Origin: Ophioceras dolichostomum
Taxonomy: Eukaryota; Ascomycota; Sordariomycetes; Magnaporthales; Ophioceraceae
Assembly (NCBI GenBank): GCA_003049485.1
Contig: PYST01000157.1
Location: forward strand, 5,219 to 69,218
DNA length: 64,000 nt
Direction: 5' to 3'
Below the pieces are notes generated by a model. It worked only from the letters and a program-made list of their open reading frames with translations. It had not been told where the DNA came from and did not search any database. A program made the position numbers and the translations under genes. The stretch's first letter is position 1; the number at the start of each line of letters is the position of its first letter. Of this stretch, positions 23,401 through 33,403 are shown piece after piece.

Positions 23401-24956
23401 CGCCGAACCGGACATGGGCTGGGCTCCCGCACCCACCCCCTTCTTTTCGTTTTCTCTTTTTCCTGGCTTCGGCCGTTGGGACGATGTCAACTTGCAGGAC
23501 TGCCCATCCTTGCTGTGAACAAATTGCTGCTGCTTGCAGCAGGCGGGCTTCCCATCCATCCACGCAAAAACCACGCTATCAGGAGAGGTGCATCTGGCGT
23601 CCAAGGGGACTCTGCCCTCCGGTTCCATCGTATCATGTGGGCTGGTTCCGCCTGAGTGATTTGTGCGTGAACGAGAGCGCCATGATTAATCCAAAATACA
23701 AACCCGCATACTGCAAGGCTCCTCCTGGATGCCGAATCATCAAGGAGTAACTACTAGTAGCAACTTGGTGAATGTTCCGGTAAGTTCATTCCTATTCTCG
23801 CTCTACTTCAGTTCGCCTCGCTCTTACCTCACCCCATTTCACATCCTTTTCATTCTGGAAGGAGTCTTCCTGTTTTTTTCATGATAGATAACCCTTTTGA
23901 TCCCCCAGAGCCTTGCTCCCATCTCCATCCACAAACATCAACACACACTTCCGCCTGAACGCCACTCGCCTCTACGAGGATTGCTTGCAACTTCACATCC
24001 TTGAGTCTACGCCCCTCCCCGACGAATATTTGGGCAACTTCGTTTGCAGGTGCTCGCTTGATCTGTTCTGCCGGCCGACCCTCGCACACGAGCTTTGGGC
24101 CAGAGTAACGTGCAGCCGGCTCGTCTCTCGCTGTACGAAGGAAGCATCGGGTGCCACCAGACACCTTCTGTTCCCCCTGTTTGCCCTCTTTACCACCTTG
24201 TTACCTTGAGAACCTCCTCCTTCACCCACCTTCGCCTCGCATCACTGCCGGTATTTCAACAATACTGTCTCCTGCTACTCCTTTTAGCGAGTTTGTTAAG
24301 CCTGCCAGGCTTCGTCCGGTTTTGGCTCCAACTGCTTCCAGCGGTTGCTCCCCCAATATCTCAGACCAAAGTTCGGACACAAACCTGATCCTAGGGCTGC
24401 CACGGCTGGCCAGTCGAACTTTTTCGCGGAGGGAGGTCGCAGGTTGATCAACCGTACCCCACAAACTGCTACATTCCCCGGAAGAGCTGTCGTGCCCGTG
24501 GCTGGTTGGCCTGGGTTGGTCCTCCGGAACTTCAGCCTGATATCAAACCCAAGCACCTGATCCATTGACACACTAGGCCGAGTTACCTTAATTGGGTTGT
24601 TTAATATCACTTTCATATTCCATCTCGATCTACCAAGCCGATTTCCCATATCCTTGTGCTCGGTCTTTCCGTCTGTTGCCACAAGGGGTCTTGGCTCGGG
24701 AGCTCAACAGTTCGGGAGCTCGGGACCAACACAGGCCTGCAATTAACAAGCCGAACCGAGAACAGCAAAAACACCCAAACACCAAGAACTACTACCAAGA
24801 ATCCCGGTGATTCATCTGCCACGGCCTGGCTCTGAATCAAACACCGGATCCCGTTCCGCCTGCTAGCCTCGCCTGCGCCGCGCCGACTTATCCGGACCTC
24901 CCTCGCGAAAGACATACTACTAGTAGTCGTCGTCATCCACTGCAACCACTACTGAA

Positions 24957-27900
24957 ATGTCTCCGTTTTACAAGAGGTCTGGCAGGTCCGACAGGTCTGG
25001 GTCTCACCTTCCCGTTCCTGCTGTATCGACAACTTCCGCCTCAACCACTCGAACCACCCCCACCCTTGGCCAATCCCAACCAGTTACGACGTCTTTCCTG
25101 CTGGGCAACCTACACTGCCCGACCTGCGTCACTGCCATCAAGGATGCCCTGAACAACTCGTCCAGACAACACATCCACTGGGTCTCGCCCAACATCGTCA
25201 CGTCCGTGGTCACAGTCGAACACGCCCCTGCCGCATCCATCTCGAGCATGGCCAGCGAGCTCAAGCAGGCCGGGTTTGAGATTTGTGGAGTCACGACCAC
25301 CTCAGCGAGTGAGGTGGACGTCGCGAACGAGCTTGATGCCGCGGCCACTGTCAGTGCCAACGAGGCGCACGGTGGTGGTATAAAGGAGACGCAGCCCGCC
25401 CACCTCCAGAACTGCCGTGAGTGCCAGATCAAGGCAGAGTCGGGAGCAGCTGCAGGCACGACCACTTCGCCCTCTACGAGTCCTACCTGCTGTTCCTCTT
25501 CTCCTCCAGTGTCAGACGGCACCGCTGTGAATAAAAGCTCATTGGCGGCCACATTTCCAGCCGTCGAAGCCGGCCCTTCATCAGCTCTGCCCTCCTCCTC
25601 TCGCCAGCCGTTGACTCAGCAGACGAACTCAGAACCCGGCACCACTACCACCGCCACCACCACCACTAGTGGGAGTAGTGGTAAACAAAACGGTTCTCCT
25701 CCTCCTCCTCCTCCTCCTCCTCCAGCGCCCTCCACCTCGGCCCCAATCATGTCGGCCAAGTCCTTCGTCACTGTAGAGACCGAGGAGAGGAAGCTATGGC
25801 GAGCCACGCTGGCCGTCGGCGGCATGACCTGCTCGGCTTGCACCAATGCAATCACCGATGAGCTCAACAAGCAGGACTGGATTGCCAATACCACGGTCAG
25901 CCTTCTGACCAACAGTGCCACGGTCGACTTCTTCGACGCCGAAGCAAATGCCGACAAGGTGGCCGAGGCAATTGAAGATATCGGTTTCGAGGCCACGGTT
26001 GACTCGGTCTTGCCCCTACACCGGGAGAACGACAACAAGGAGCAGGACGACGAGAAGGACAAGCCCAAGGCCAAGAACAGCAACACCAGCAGTGGCAGCT
26101 TGCAGCAGCATCAAGGGCCGGTAGAGCGGACGGTGGAGATCGCCATCGATGGCATGCACTGCGATGCGTGCCCACGCCACGTGGTGCAAGCCGTCGAGGG
26201 CTTCTCGTCTTCCTACGCCATCCGGGTGACTCGAGCCCCGACGCGTAACAAGCCTCGGGTCGAGATCGCCTACACCCCCCAGGCACCGGTCTTCAACATC
26301 CGCCGCATCATCGCGGCCATCGAGGCGGCCGACCCCCACCTCAAGGCGTCCGTCTTCCACCCGCCCACCCTAGAGGAGCGGTCCAAGCAGATCCAGCGGA
26401 AGCACCAGCGCTCGATCCTGCTCCGCGTGTTCTTCTCCACCCTCATCAGCATCCCGACCTTCATCCTGGGCGTCGTCTACATGTCGCTCATCCCCCCCTC
26501 CAACCCAGACAAGCACGACCTCATGATGCCGTGGGTGTCCGGGATCTCCCGGCTGCAGTTCGCCCTCTTCATCCTGGCCACTCCGGTCTACTTCTTCGCC
26601 GCAGACGTCTTCCACCGCCGCGCCATCAAGGAGATCTGGACCCTGTGGCGCCCGGGGAGCCGCACCCCCTTCCTGCAGCGCTTCTACCGGTTCGGCAGCA
26701 TGAACACGCTCATGTCGCTGGGCACCACCATCGCGTACGTCTCGTCTATGAGCCAGATGGTCGCCGCGGCGGTGCGCCAGCCGAAGGCCGTCAACGACTC
26801 CAACTTCTTCTTCGACACCGTCGTGTTCCTGACCGTCTTCCTCCTGGCAGGGCGCGCGATCGAGTCGTACAGCAAGTCCAAGACGGGGGAGGCCGTCGGC
26901 GCGCTGGCGAGGCTGACGCCGCCTACTGCTACTCTCGTCGTGCAGGTGGGGGGAGGATCCCAGGAGAACAGCAACAAGGGTGACGGACGGCTGCAGCCAC
27001 AGTCACACATTGAGGACATCAAAACAGCCGTCACTGAGGACCAGGAGATCAAGACCGACCTCCTCGACTACGGCGACGTCGTCCGCGTGCCCCACGGCGC
27101 CTCCCCACCCGCCGACGGCATCGTGGTCTCCTCCTCCTCTTCCGGCAGCTCCACGACGATGACCACTTTCGACGAGTCCTCCCTCACCGGCGAGTCCCGC
27201 CCCGTCAAGAAGCACGCCGGCTCCCCCGTATACGCCGGCACGGTCAACAGTGGTTCCTCCGCCGTGTTGATCCGCATCACGGGCACGGCCGGCTCGACGA
27301 TGCTGGACAACATCGTGCGCGTCGTGCGCGAGGGCCAGGCCAAGCGCGCGCCCGTCGAGCGCATCGCGGACAGGATCACGTCGTACTTCGTGCCGAGCAT
27401 CACGCTCGTCGCCGTCGCCACCTTCGTCGTCTGGGTCTCGCTGGGCTACGGCGGCTTGATCGGGAACCACTTCCTCGACGTCACGTCGGGCGGGTGGTTC
27501 GCTTTCTCGCTGCAGTTCGCCATCGCCGTGTTCGTCGTCGCGTGCCCGTGCGGCATCGCCCTGGCTGCGCCCACTGCTATCTTCGTGGGCGGCGGCCTCG
27601 CGGCGCGGTACGGCGTCTTGGCTAAGGGGGGAGGAGAGGCGTTTGAGATCGCGAGTAAGATCGGCTGTGTGGTGTTCGACAAGACGGGGACGCTGACGCA
27701 GGGCGGCGAGCCGGTCATTACGGACTCCAAGTTCTTCTTATCCCCTGCCCCTACACCTAATTTTTCTTCGCTGGAGGAGGAGGAGGAGGAGGAGGAGGAG
27801 TCAGCTCCCTCCGCTATGGACACTCCGCCGGTTATGGACGGTGAGGATAGAGAGAAGAAGAAGTCGTCAGCGGCAGCAACGTTGACGACGAAAATTGCTG

Positions 27901-29090
27901 CTTCTCTAGCAATTCCCCTAGCGGGTCCGGACACCCCCACGTTGCTCGCGGCGCTCAAGGCCGTCGAGGAGAACAGCAGCCACGTCATTGCCAAGGCCAT
28001 AGTCGCCTTCTGCTCAGCCCAGCTAGGAGGAGGAGGCCCCTCCCCGTCTCCTACCGGCACGGTCGACGACCTCCAGGAGCTGCCCGGCAAGGGCATGCGG
28101 GCCGTCTTCACCCCTTCGGTCCCGTCGTTCCCGTCGTTCGAGATCATCGTCGGCAACAAGGCGCTCATGGCCGACTTCTCGGCCGTCGAGCCGGCGGGTC
28201 TTGACGCCACCATCACAGAGTGGACGACGGCGGCCAAGTCGGTCGCTCTCGTGGCGACCAGGCCCGTCATCGTCCCTGCTACGGAGGACCAGCAGCAGCA
28301 TCAGCAGCACCCGTACATCGTCTGCGCAGCCCTCGCAATCTCCGACCCGATCCGCCCCGAAGCCGCACTCGTCATCGCCGCCCTCCGCCGCCGCGGCGTG
28401 GCGGTCTACATGCTCTCCGGCGACAACGCCGCCACGGCGCGCGCGGTCGGCGTCCGGCTCGGCATAGCCCCCGACCAGGTCCTGGCCGAGGTGCTCCCCG
28501 AGCAGAAGGCGGAGCAGATCAAGCGCCTACAGGCCAGCTTTCCTTCTTCCCCACCCTCCTCTTCCACGTTTTCTTCTCCCTCAAGTTCTCGTCGCCGTGC
28601 TATCGTCGCGATGGTGGGCGACGGAGTCAACGACGCCCCGGCGCTCGCCCAGGCGGACGTGGGCGTGGCCGTCGGGTCCGGGTCGGACGTCGCCATCTCG
28701 TCGGCGGGCTTCGTGCTGGTCAAGAGCGACCTGCGCAACGTCGTCACGCTGCTGGAGCTGTCGCGGTGCGTGTTTCGCAGGATCAGGGTCAACTTCGGAT
28801 GGGCGCTCGTTTACAATCTCGTGGCGGTGCCCGTGGCCGCGGGGGCGTTTTACCCGCTCGTCGGGCGCGATGGCGAGCATATTCGGCTGGACCCCGTGTG
28901 GGCTAGTCTCGCGATGGCGCTGAGCAGCATTAGCGTCGTGCTGAGCTCGTTGGCGCTCAGGAGCAGGTTTTGGGTCGTTGGGTTTAGGCCGACTGTCATC
29001 CCTGTTGCTGAGGAGGTTGCGGTTGAGGATGGTGATGATGAGGGAGGGGTTATGGTTTGCTCGGAGGAGAACCGAGATATTAAGTATTGA
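24957..29090 (+). CDS. copper-transporting P1B-type ATPase (CrpA/Ccc2-like), intronless
   Basis: ATP-driven export or Golgi loading of Cu(I) (family knowledge). 1377 residues. Three N-terminal heavy-metal-associated domains have CxxC sites: CPTC at about 54-57, CSAC at 292-295 and CDAC at 402-405. Additional Cys (CRECQ, TCCSSS) and Ser/Thr/Pro linkers, including a run of prolines, lie between the first and second. The membrane and catalytic core is complete: TGES at 744-747, the CPC ion-channel motif at 863-865, the phosphorylated Asp908 in DKTGTLT, and GDGVNDAPAL from about 1221. A Glu-rich insertion follows the DKTGT region. The nucleotide-domain SEHPL motif of copper pumps reads SSHVIA here: His1009 is kept and the following Pro is Val. 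The N-terminal domain set and extra Cys resemble fungal plasma-membrane copper exporters (CrpA type) more than the Golgi Ccc2, but this is a judgement. No intron is needed. A short ACTACTAGTAGT palindrome lies about 40 bases before the ATG. Confidence 0.95.
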   Translation: MSPFYKRSGRSDRSGSHLPVPAVSTTSASTTRTTPTLGQSQPVTTSFLLGNLHCPTCVTAIKDALNNSSRQHIHWVSPNIVTSVVTVEHAPAASISSMASELKQAGFEICGVTTTSASEVDVANELDAAATVSANEAHGGGIKETQPAHLQNCRECQIKAESGAAAGTTTSPSTSPTCCSSSPPVSDGTAVNKSSLAATFPAVEAGPSSALPSSSRQPLTQQTNSEPGTTTTATTTTSGSSGKQNGSPPPPPPPPPAPSTSAPIMSAKSFVTVETEERKLWRATLAVGGMTCSACTNAITDELNKQDWIANTTVSLLTNSATVDFFDAEANADKVAEAIEDIGFEATVDSVLPLHRENDNKEQDDEKDKPKAKNSNTSSGSLQQHQGPVERTVEIAIDGMHCDACPRHVVQAVEGFSSSYAIRVTRAPTRNKPRVEIAYTPQAPVFNIRRIIAAIEAADPHLKASVFHPPTLEERSKQIQRKHQRSILLRVFFSTLISIPTFILGVVYMSLIPPSNPDKHDLMMPWVSGISRLQFALFILATPVYFFAADVFHRRAIKEIWTLWRPGSRTPFLQRFYRFGSMNTLMSLGTTIAYVSSMSQMVAAAVRQPKAVNDSNFFFDTVVFLTVFLLAGRAIESYSKSKTGEAVGALARLTPPTATLVVQVGGGSQENSNKGDGRLQPQSHIEDIKTAVTEDQEIKTDLLDYGDVVRVPHGASPPADGIVVSSSSSGSSTTMTTFDESSLTGESRPVKKHAGSPVYAGTVNSGSSAVLIRITGTAGSTMLDNIVRVVREGQAKRAPVERIADRITSYFVPSITLVAVATFVVWVSLGYGGLIGNHFLDVTSGGWFAFSLQFAIAVFVVACPCGIALAAPTAIFVGGGLAARYGVLAKGGGEAFEIASKIGCVVFDKTGTLTQGGEPVITDSKFFLSPAPTPNFSSLEEEEEEEEESAPSAMDTPPVMDGEDREKKKSSAAATLTTKIAASLAIPLAGPDTPTLLAALKAVEENSSHVIAKAIVAFCSAQLGGGGPSPSPTGTVDDLQELPGKGMRAVFTPSVPSFPSFEIIVGNKALMADFSAVEPAGLDATITEWTTAAKSVALVATRPVIVPATEDQQQHQQHPYIVCAALAISDPIRPEAALVIAALRRRGVAVYMLSGDNAATARAVGVRLGIAPDQVLAEVLPEQKAEQIKRLQASFPSSPPSSSTFSSPSSSRRRAIVAMVGDGVNDAPALAQADVGVAVGSGSDVAISSAGFVLVKSDLRNVVTLLELSRCVFRRIRVNFGWALVYNLVAVPVAAGAFYPLVGRDGEHIRLDPVWASLAMALSSISVVLSSLALRSRFWVVGFRPTVIPVAEEVAVEDGDDEGGVMVCSEENRDIKY

Positions 29091-30035
29091 ATTTGTTTGT
29101 TTTCTTTTGCTTGAGCACGGAGTTTACTTAGGCAACATCTTGTTAGTATTGGTATCGTCAACAACGACAAGTGTTATTTGGTAGTCTTGCTACAAATGCT
29201 AAGAATTTATGTTCCCGGTCTTTTTGCAAAATCGTATGGTACCGTGCCGTGCTGCGGTGTGTTGGATACCCATTTTGCTAGTGCCCCGTTCTAGCCCATC
29301 TGATGTACCGTGCTCTGTGTTGCTCAAGGGGACCAAGGTGCCGCGAGCCAGGCAAACGATGATAAGGTAGGTACCTAACTGCCTCGCCTCGACTCAACAT
29401 ACCTGTCAAGCGGCTGCTGATCACAATGCTGTGACTCAGATCGACACATTGCGAGACATTGCTGCCGAGCTCGAGCTCGCCACCGGGGCGGATCGGTCCG
29501 CTCCCAAGTCCCCTTCATACAGAGAGCCCGCACCCGGTTCATCAGAGTAGTCCAGGAGCTGGAGCGAATCCCGTGAATAGTACACGAGGATGACGGACGA
29601 CAAAGGCACGCTGTCGCCCCTAAAGCCTAAGAAGACGAAAGGCTTTTCTTCCGCAGCCAGCTTGCTTGGGCTCGAGAAATATCCGCCGCGCTGCACAAGC
29701 GGATCTCCTAGTCGCTCTTCAGAGAAACGCACTGCACATCAGTCGGTCTATCAACTACTGACTATATTTTTCTAGATAGCCGTCCGTCGGGGCTTCGCTT
29801 GCACAACATCCTGGCAAAACGCCTACTTGCGCACTAGGTAGAAATTTGTAGGTCGAACAATCGCCTCCTTGTCTAGGTAGGTAGGTAGGTAAGTAGGTAG
29901 GTAGGTTAAAGTTTGAAGATGAACTAGAACCACAGTCAGTGCGGCTAGGAAGGTGACTGTAGTCAGTTGCAAATAGGCCCCCCCGCCCCCATCATATATA
30001 AACACGACTCGTGCAGAGTTGTCCACAATTGCAAA
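29091..30035. other. intergenic: ATPase 3' UTR and simple repeat
   Basis: No supported gene. Overlapping short frames on opposite strands at 29436-29775 were considered and not accepted. It ends in a TAGG microsatellite shortly before the tRNA. Confidence 0.45.
29875..29907. repeat. (TAGG)n microsatellite
   Basis: About eight TAGG units with one interruption (TAAG), about 130 bases upstream of the tRNA gene. The same tetramer recurs as shorter runs near 5421, 31560, 48115, 50034 and 53120. Confidence 0.8.
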
Positions 30036-30123
30036 CGGAACTTGGTGTAGTTGGCTATCACATTGGACTGTAATTGCTATAATTGTCATCCACAGGTCAC
30101 CAGTTCGATTCTGGTAGTTCCGA
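30036..30123 (+). tRNA. tRNA-Tyr (GTA) with a 14-nt intron
   Basis: The cloverleaf was read by hand. Acceptor stem CGGAACT/AGTTCCG is perfect (7 bp) with discriminator A at 30123. The D arm begins GTGTAGTTGG and matches the A box. The T arm ACCAG-TTCGATT-CTGGT is perfect and matches the B box. The variable loop is AGGTC. Anticodon GTA at 30070-30072 is preceded by CT and followed by A, with an intron at 30074-30087 directly 3' of position 37, the canonical place; eukaryotic tRNA-Tyr genes usually carry an intron there. Weak points are only three D-stem pairs and a T-C mismatch at the base of the anticodon stem, so a diverged copy or another isotype with a shifted intron cannot be excluded. 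Confidence 0.7.
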
Positions 30124-30949
30124 AAATTAGTTCTCTTTTGCTCCTAAAATGTTTTTTTTTCAACTCCTGTTGGAGGGGAACGGAGGTCTGGAGAACTGGA
30201 TTGTATTGATGGGTGCGCATGCAACTTGGTAAGTTCTGCGCTTGGCCATCTGGCTGGGAGGTCTAGCTTTTATACCCCAAGAGACCTGAACTGGGTCTTT
30301 GTCTTGGATACCTACTTTGTCACTTACTCCCGTTTGTTGTCACTCGGTTTGTTCCGGTAAGTGAAGCTCTCCTTTGTTTGTAGTCACGTTTGTGTTCACC
30401 ACACAACAATGATGCTTTTGTCCAACAACTCTTTGTATTGTTACTCCTTGTACGTACACCTCTACTAGCTAACGAGAACGATACATCTAAAATTCCACCA
30501 AATACACTCTCCGAGCCTCCCCCACTGCTGTTACTTAGGTATCTACCTGCCTGTTTGCCAGAGCTGAAGCGCCCTGTCGTGCATGACCCTAGGCAGTCGA
30601 CGCGACGGCATCCAATCCGGCGCCGCGGGGCGGCTAGGCTGCTCGACTTTTGGGCAGATGATGAAAGTGGTGCCGGCCGGAGGGGGTATTGGCATAGTCC
30701 AAGCATCAAGCATCGTGGAGTCTGCCTCGTTCCAGTCCCGATGTTTCCCTAAAAGCGGATGGCTTGTTAAAATATAAAATCCCGCACCCCTTTCATCGAT
30801 TCTCCCGAGCTCAGCCCAGCTTAGGCTTGCTTGCCTGGAGCACCATCTTTTTGGTAGCACCGCCTTGAACTCTTCCCCCACCCTGCTCCCCTCCTCCCCT
30901 CTCCCAACGGAGAACACACACCTGCTGTCTGGCCTTGTCGCCTCCACCT
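30124..30949. other. intergenic between tRNA and small ORF gene
   Basis: Starts with a short T-run after the tRNA (TTTTTTTT near 30151), which could serve as the RNA polymerase III terminator. No protein gene is supported. Confidence 0.45.
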
Positions 30950-31515
30950 ATGACGGACAGCCCACACGACCTCTACCGGTGGAGCCACACCTTCTCGGAG
31001 ATGCAGGCGTTCCAGGACCGCATCGACGCCTCCAACAGGAAAGGGTCGATTCAATCGTCAACGTACAGCGGGGTCGTCCAAGAGGCGACGGCCGTCGCGG
31101 TCGGAAATCCGGCCGGCTCGGCAGCGGCAGCGACAGCGGCAGCGACAGCGGCAGCGACAGCACCCAGAAAGGAGGGGACACCGCCGCCTCCTCCTCCTCC
31201 GATCGGTCGTCGGCTGCCTCGAGCGCGGTCGTCGAAGACGCGAAGGTCGGGATAGTCGGGAAGCCGTCCGAATTGGGGGCGACGCTATCTTCCGGCTCGA
31301 CGATCGAGCGCGCCAGAGATGATGAGGCCCTGAGGAAGACGGAGGAGGCTCTTGTGGCTGCCGAGGCGATCGACAACGCACCCAATCTCGAGGTGGTACT
31401 CTCGTCTGGCGTAGCGTCACGACGGAAGCGGACGGAGAAAACGAGCGCACAGGCCGAGATGGAGAAGCAGAGTTCAGAGGGAGAGGGGAAGGACGGAGAG
31501 GAGGAGAAGGAATGA
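30950..31515 (+). CDS. small Ser/Ala/Glu-rich hypothetical protein, structure uncertain
   Basis: Not recognised. The start at 30950 gives MTDSPHDLYRWSHTFSEM, then AFQDRIDASNRKGS, which looks like genuine protein. This frame then runs into Ala/Pro-rich sequence and stops at 31255. A second frame, open until 31515, carries GSDSGSDSGSDSTQKGG and a helical charged end (RARDDEALRKTEEALVAAEA) that also looks coding. Joining them needs a change of frame inside or near the GGCAGCGACAGC repeat at about 31120-31160, through either a small intron or an indel in the repeat. I see no strong splice pair of adequate length, so a slippage or sequencing error is as likely as an intron. Confidence 0.4.
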
Positions 31516-31749
31516 GCGGAAACGAAAGGGAGACAGGAGGCAAGGCTGGCTGCATCGAAACTACCTACCTACCTAGGGTGAAGGAAGGGAAGGGAAGGGA
31601 GGTAGCAGTATCGCTGCGCTCGAACAGGCAGCATGTTCTCCATAGGTAACCGCATTTGGCCTGTAGCCAGGGTATTAAACAGTCATCTTGTGTTTCTTGC
31701 TACAGTTATTAGTACAGATTAATTTTCTGTGTTCCGTTTTGTTCCACTA

Positions 31750-33403
31750 TTAAAACAGCTGTTTGAGCTCTTCCTTGTCCTGTTCATATTCCACCAGTTT
31801 GCGTTCGACAATTTTTTCAGCACCTTGCGCCCAGAGGTTGCACATGAACATCCTCTCCCTGGCCAGAAAGCGCTTGGCAAACCTGGGCCGGATGTGCTGG
31901 GCGACCGCCTCCTTCATTGCGTTGACCGAATCCAGGCTCCGCCAGAACCACGAGCCACCAGACTCCCAAGAGTCGCGCATCATTTGCGTCAGTGGTGTCA
32001 TCAGATGGTCACCGCGGGCGCCATCATCATCATCGGCGGTGGCGGCGGCTTGCTGGCGCTCTTCGGCCTCGAAGGCGGCCATGAACTCGGCCTGAACCGA
32101 GTCGTACTCGGCCAGCTTGTCCTCCGTGATGTCGTCGATGGCCCGACCCGTCAGCCAGTACGGCGCCGACATGCACTCGGCAGGCATGGAGCCCACCCAC
32201 TCCAGGTCGACGAGGCGGGTGATGTTCCATTCGTCGTCGACGAAAATGTTGCCCCTATGCAGGTCGGTGAATTGGAGCATAAAGGAACCCCCACGCCGAT
32301 CCCGCCGGATGTAGTGGTGCGCCACGACGCGGAACAGCGTTCTGGCCCCCATCTCGAGGGTGCAGCTCATCTCCCCGTAAACAGCATTGGGGTCGCTGAT
32401 AAATCGTTGGTCGTGGAAGTGGCAGAGGTCGGCGACGTAGCACTCGGTGCGCCTATACGTGTCGCCCGGCCGCATGGTCCTGGGCGCGCCGTCGTTCTCC
32501 AGGATCGCATCGCAATTGCGCAGCTGAGGGGCCGGTTCGCCAGCGCAACGGAGCCGTCGCCGAGGAAGGTGAGGGAGGCGATGAGCGGCTGGGGGATGCG
32601 CGCCAGGGAGAGCATCAGCTGGGCCATCCCCCGGAACAGCCTCTGCCGTCGATCTGGATCATTGCGGTGCTGCTCGAAGGTCTTGGCAAGCGATTGGCTC
32701 TTGTCCGAGGCGACATTTTCGAGAAGCATGTAGGCGGAGAGGAAGAAGCCGGGGGTGCCCCGTGATGAGTGGCTCGTGTATCGCGAGGGGAGGCGCGGGG
32801 GCCCGACGAGGCGTCCGGCGAGGTGCTGATATAGACGGCGGAAACGATGCGCGATGCGCACGTACCAGGGCCGGTGGGTTTCGTGCGTGAACTGCCCCCG
32901 TTGCAAACCGGTGGTGCGTGAGCATGGAGGGCAAGGAGGGCAGGAGGCCGGGTTGGACACGGAAGAAACGTGTTGTTCCGTACCTGACGATGATCCGAAA
33001 AGCCAAAACCGTAAAGGTGTGGAATCGGAATGCCCGGGCACTTCTCCTGCATCCATACATATGTCCCGACCTCGCAAGCCGTCTTCTCGTCCACGCTCCC
33101 CGGGTAGCGGGCCTCCGAGAGCTTGAAAGGAAGGGCACAGCGCAGGATAAGCTGCCGGTGCGAGTCGTGCGAGCGAACATCGATAGGCACGCATATGTTA
33201 AACGAGCCCCGCATCCACTTGCCCTGGGGCGCCACGACGCAGGCGTCCCGGCTGCCGAGGCCGAGGTGGTGCCGGGTCAGGGCCTCCATCACACCTCTCC
33301 GCTCCCAAAGCTTGGTGTACATCGCCAGGGTCGCCGTGAGGTGCCCGGCCAGGTGTATCACGTTCTTGTTCATCTCGAGGGCCTCCTCGTACATCACGGC
33401 CAT
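31750..33403 (-). pseudogene. APH-family phosphotransferase with a 5-bp duplication frameshift
   Basis: Member of the fungal APH phosphotransferase family with the TDLHxxN loop. Exon 1 (33403-32984) runs MAVMYEEALEMNKNV to YGFGFSDHRQ, with donor GTACGG. Exon 2 starts at 32891 after CAG (FTHETHRPWYVRIAHRF), phase 0. It continues through GFFLSAYMLLENVA and ARIPQPLIASLTFLGDGS to NRPLSCAIA. There the frame breaks: plus 32504-32513 holds a tandem ATCGC-ATCGC. Removing one copy restores the expected frame into ILENDGAPRTM and the C-terminal part with FTDLHRGNIFVDDEWN and LVDLEW (catalytic Asp present), ending at 31750. Upstream of 33403 the same frame is open to 33886 except for a TAG at 33428-33430, so an original start further out is possible. 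It is either a recent pseudogene or one assembly error in an intact gene; catalytic residues are otherwise conserved. Confidence 0.65.

Larger units (their letters stand above)
19163..24956. other. 5.8-kb region without a convincing gene
   Basis: Both strands were read. Only short, compositionally poor frames are present, with no domain, tRNA or transposon terminus recognised. It separates the divergent MET10 (-) and copper ATPase (+) genes and so holds both promoters. It contains a 20-base A run at 20444-20463, a TCACGTGA box at 19929, and four ACTAGTAG-type palindromic motifs (near 21480, 23080, 23753 and 24915). Confidence 0.55.

Noticed and set aside
29436..29775. Overlapping short frames on both strands, superficially protein-like
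   Set aside because: The two readings compete, neither has a family match or splice sites, and the sequence lies in the ATPase downstream spacer.
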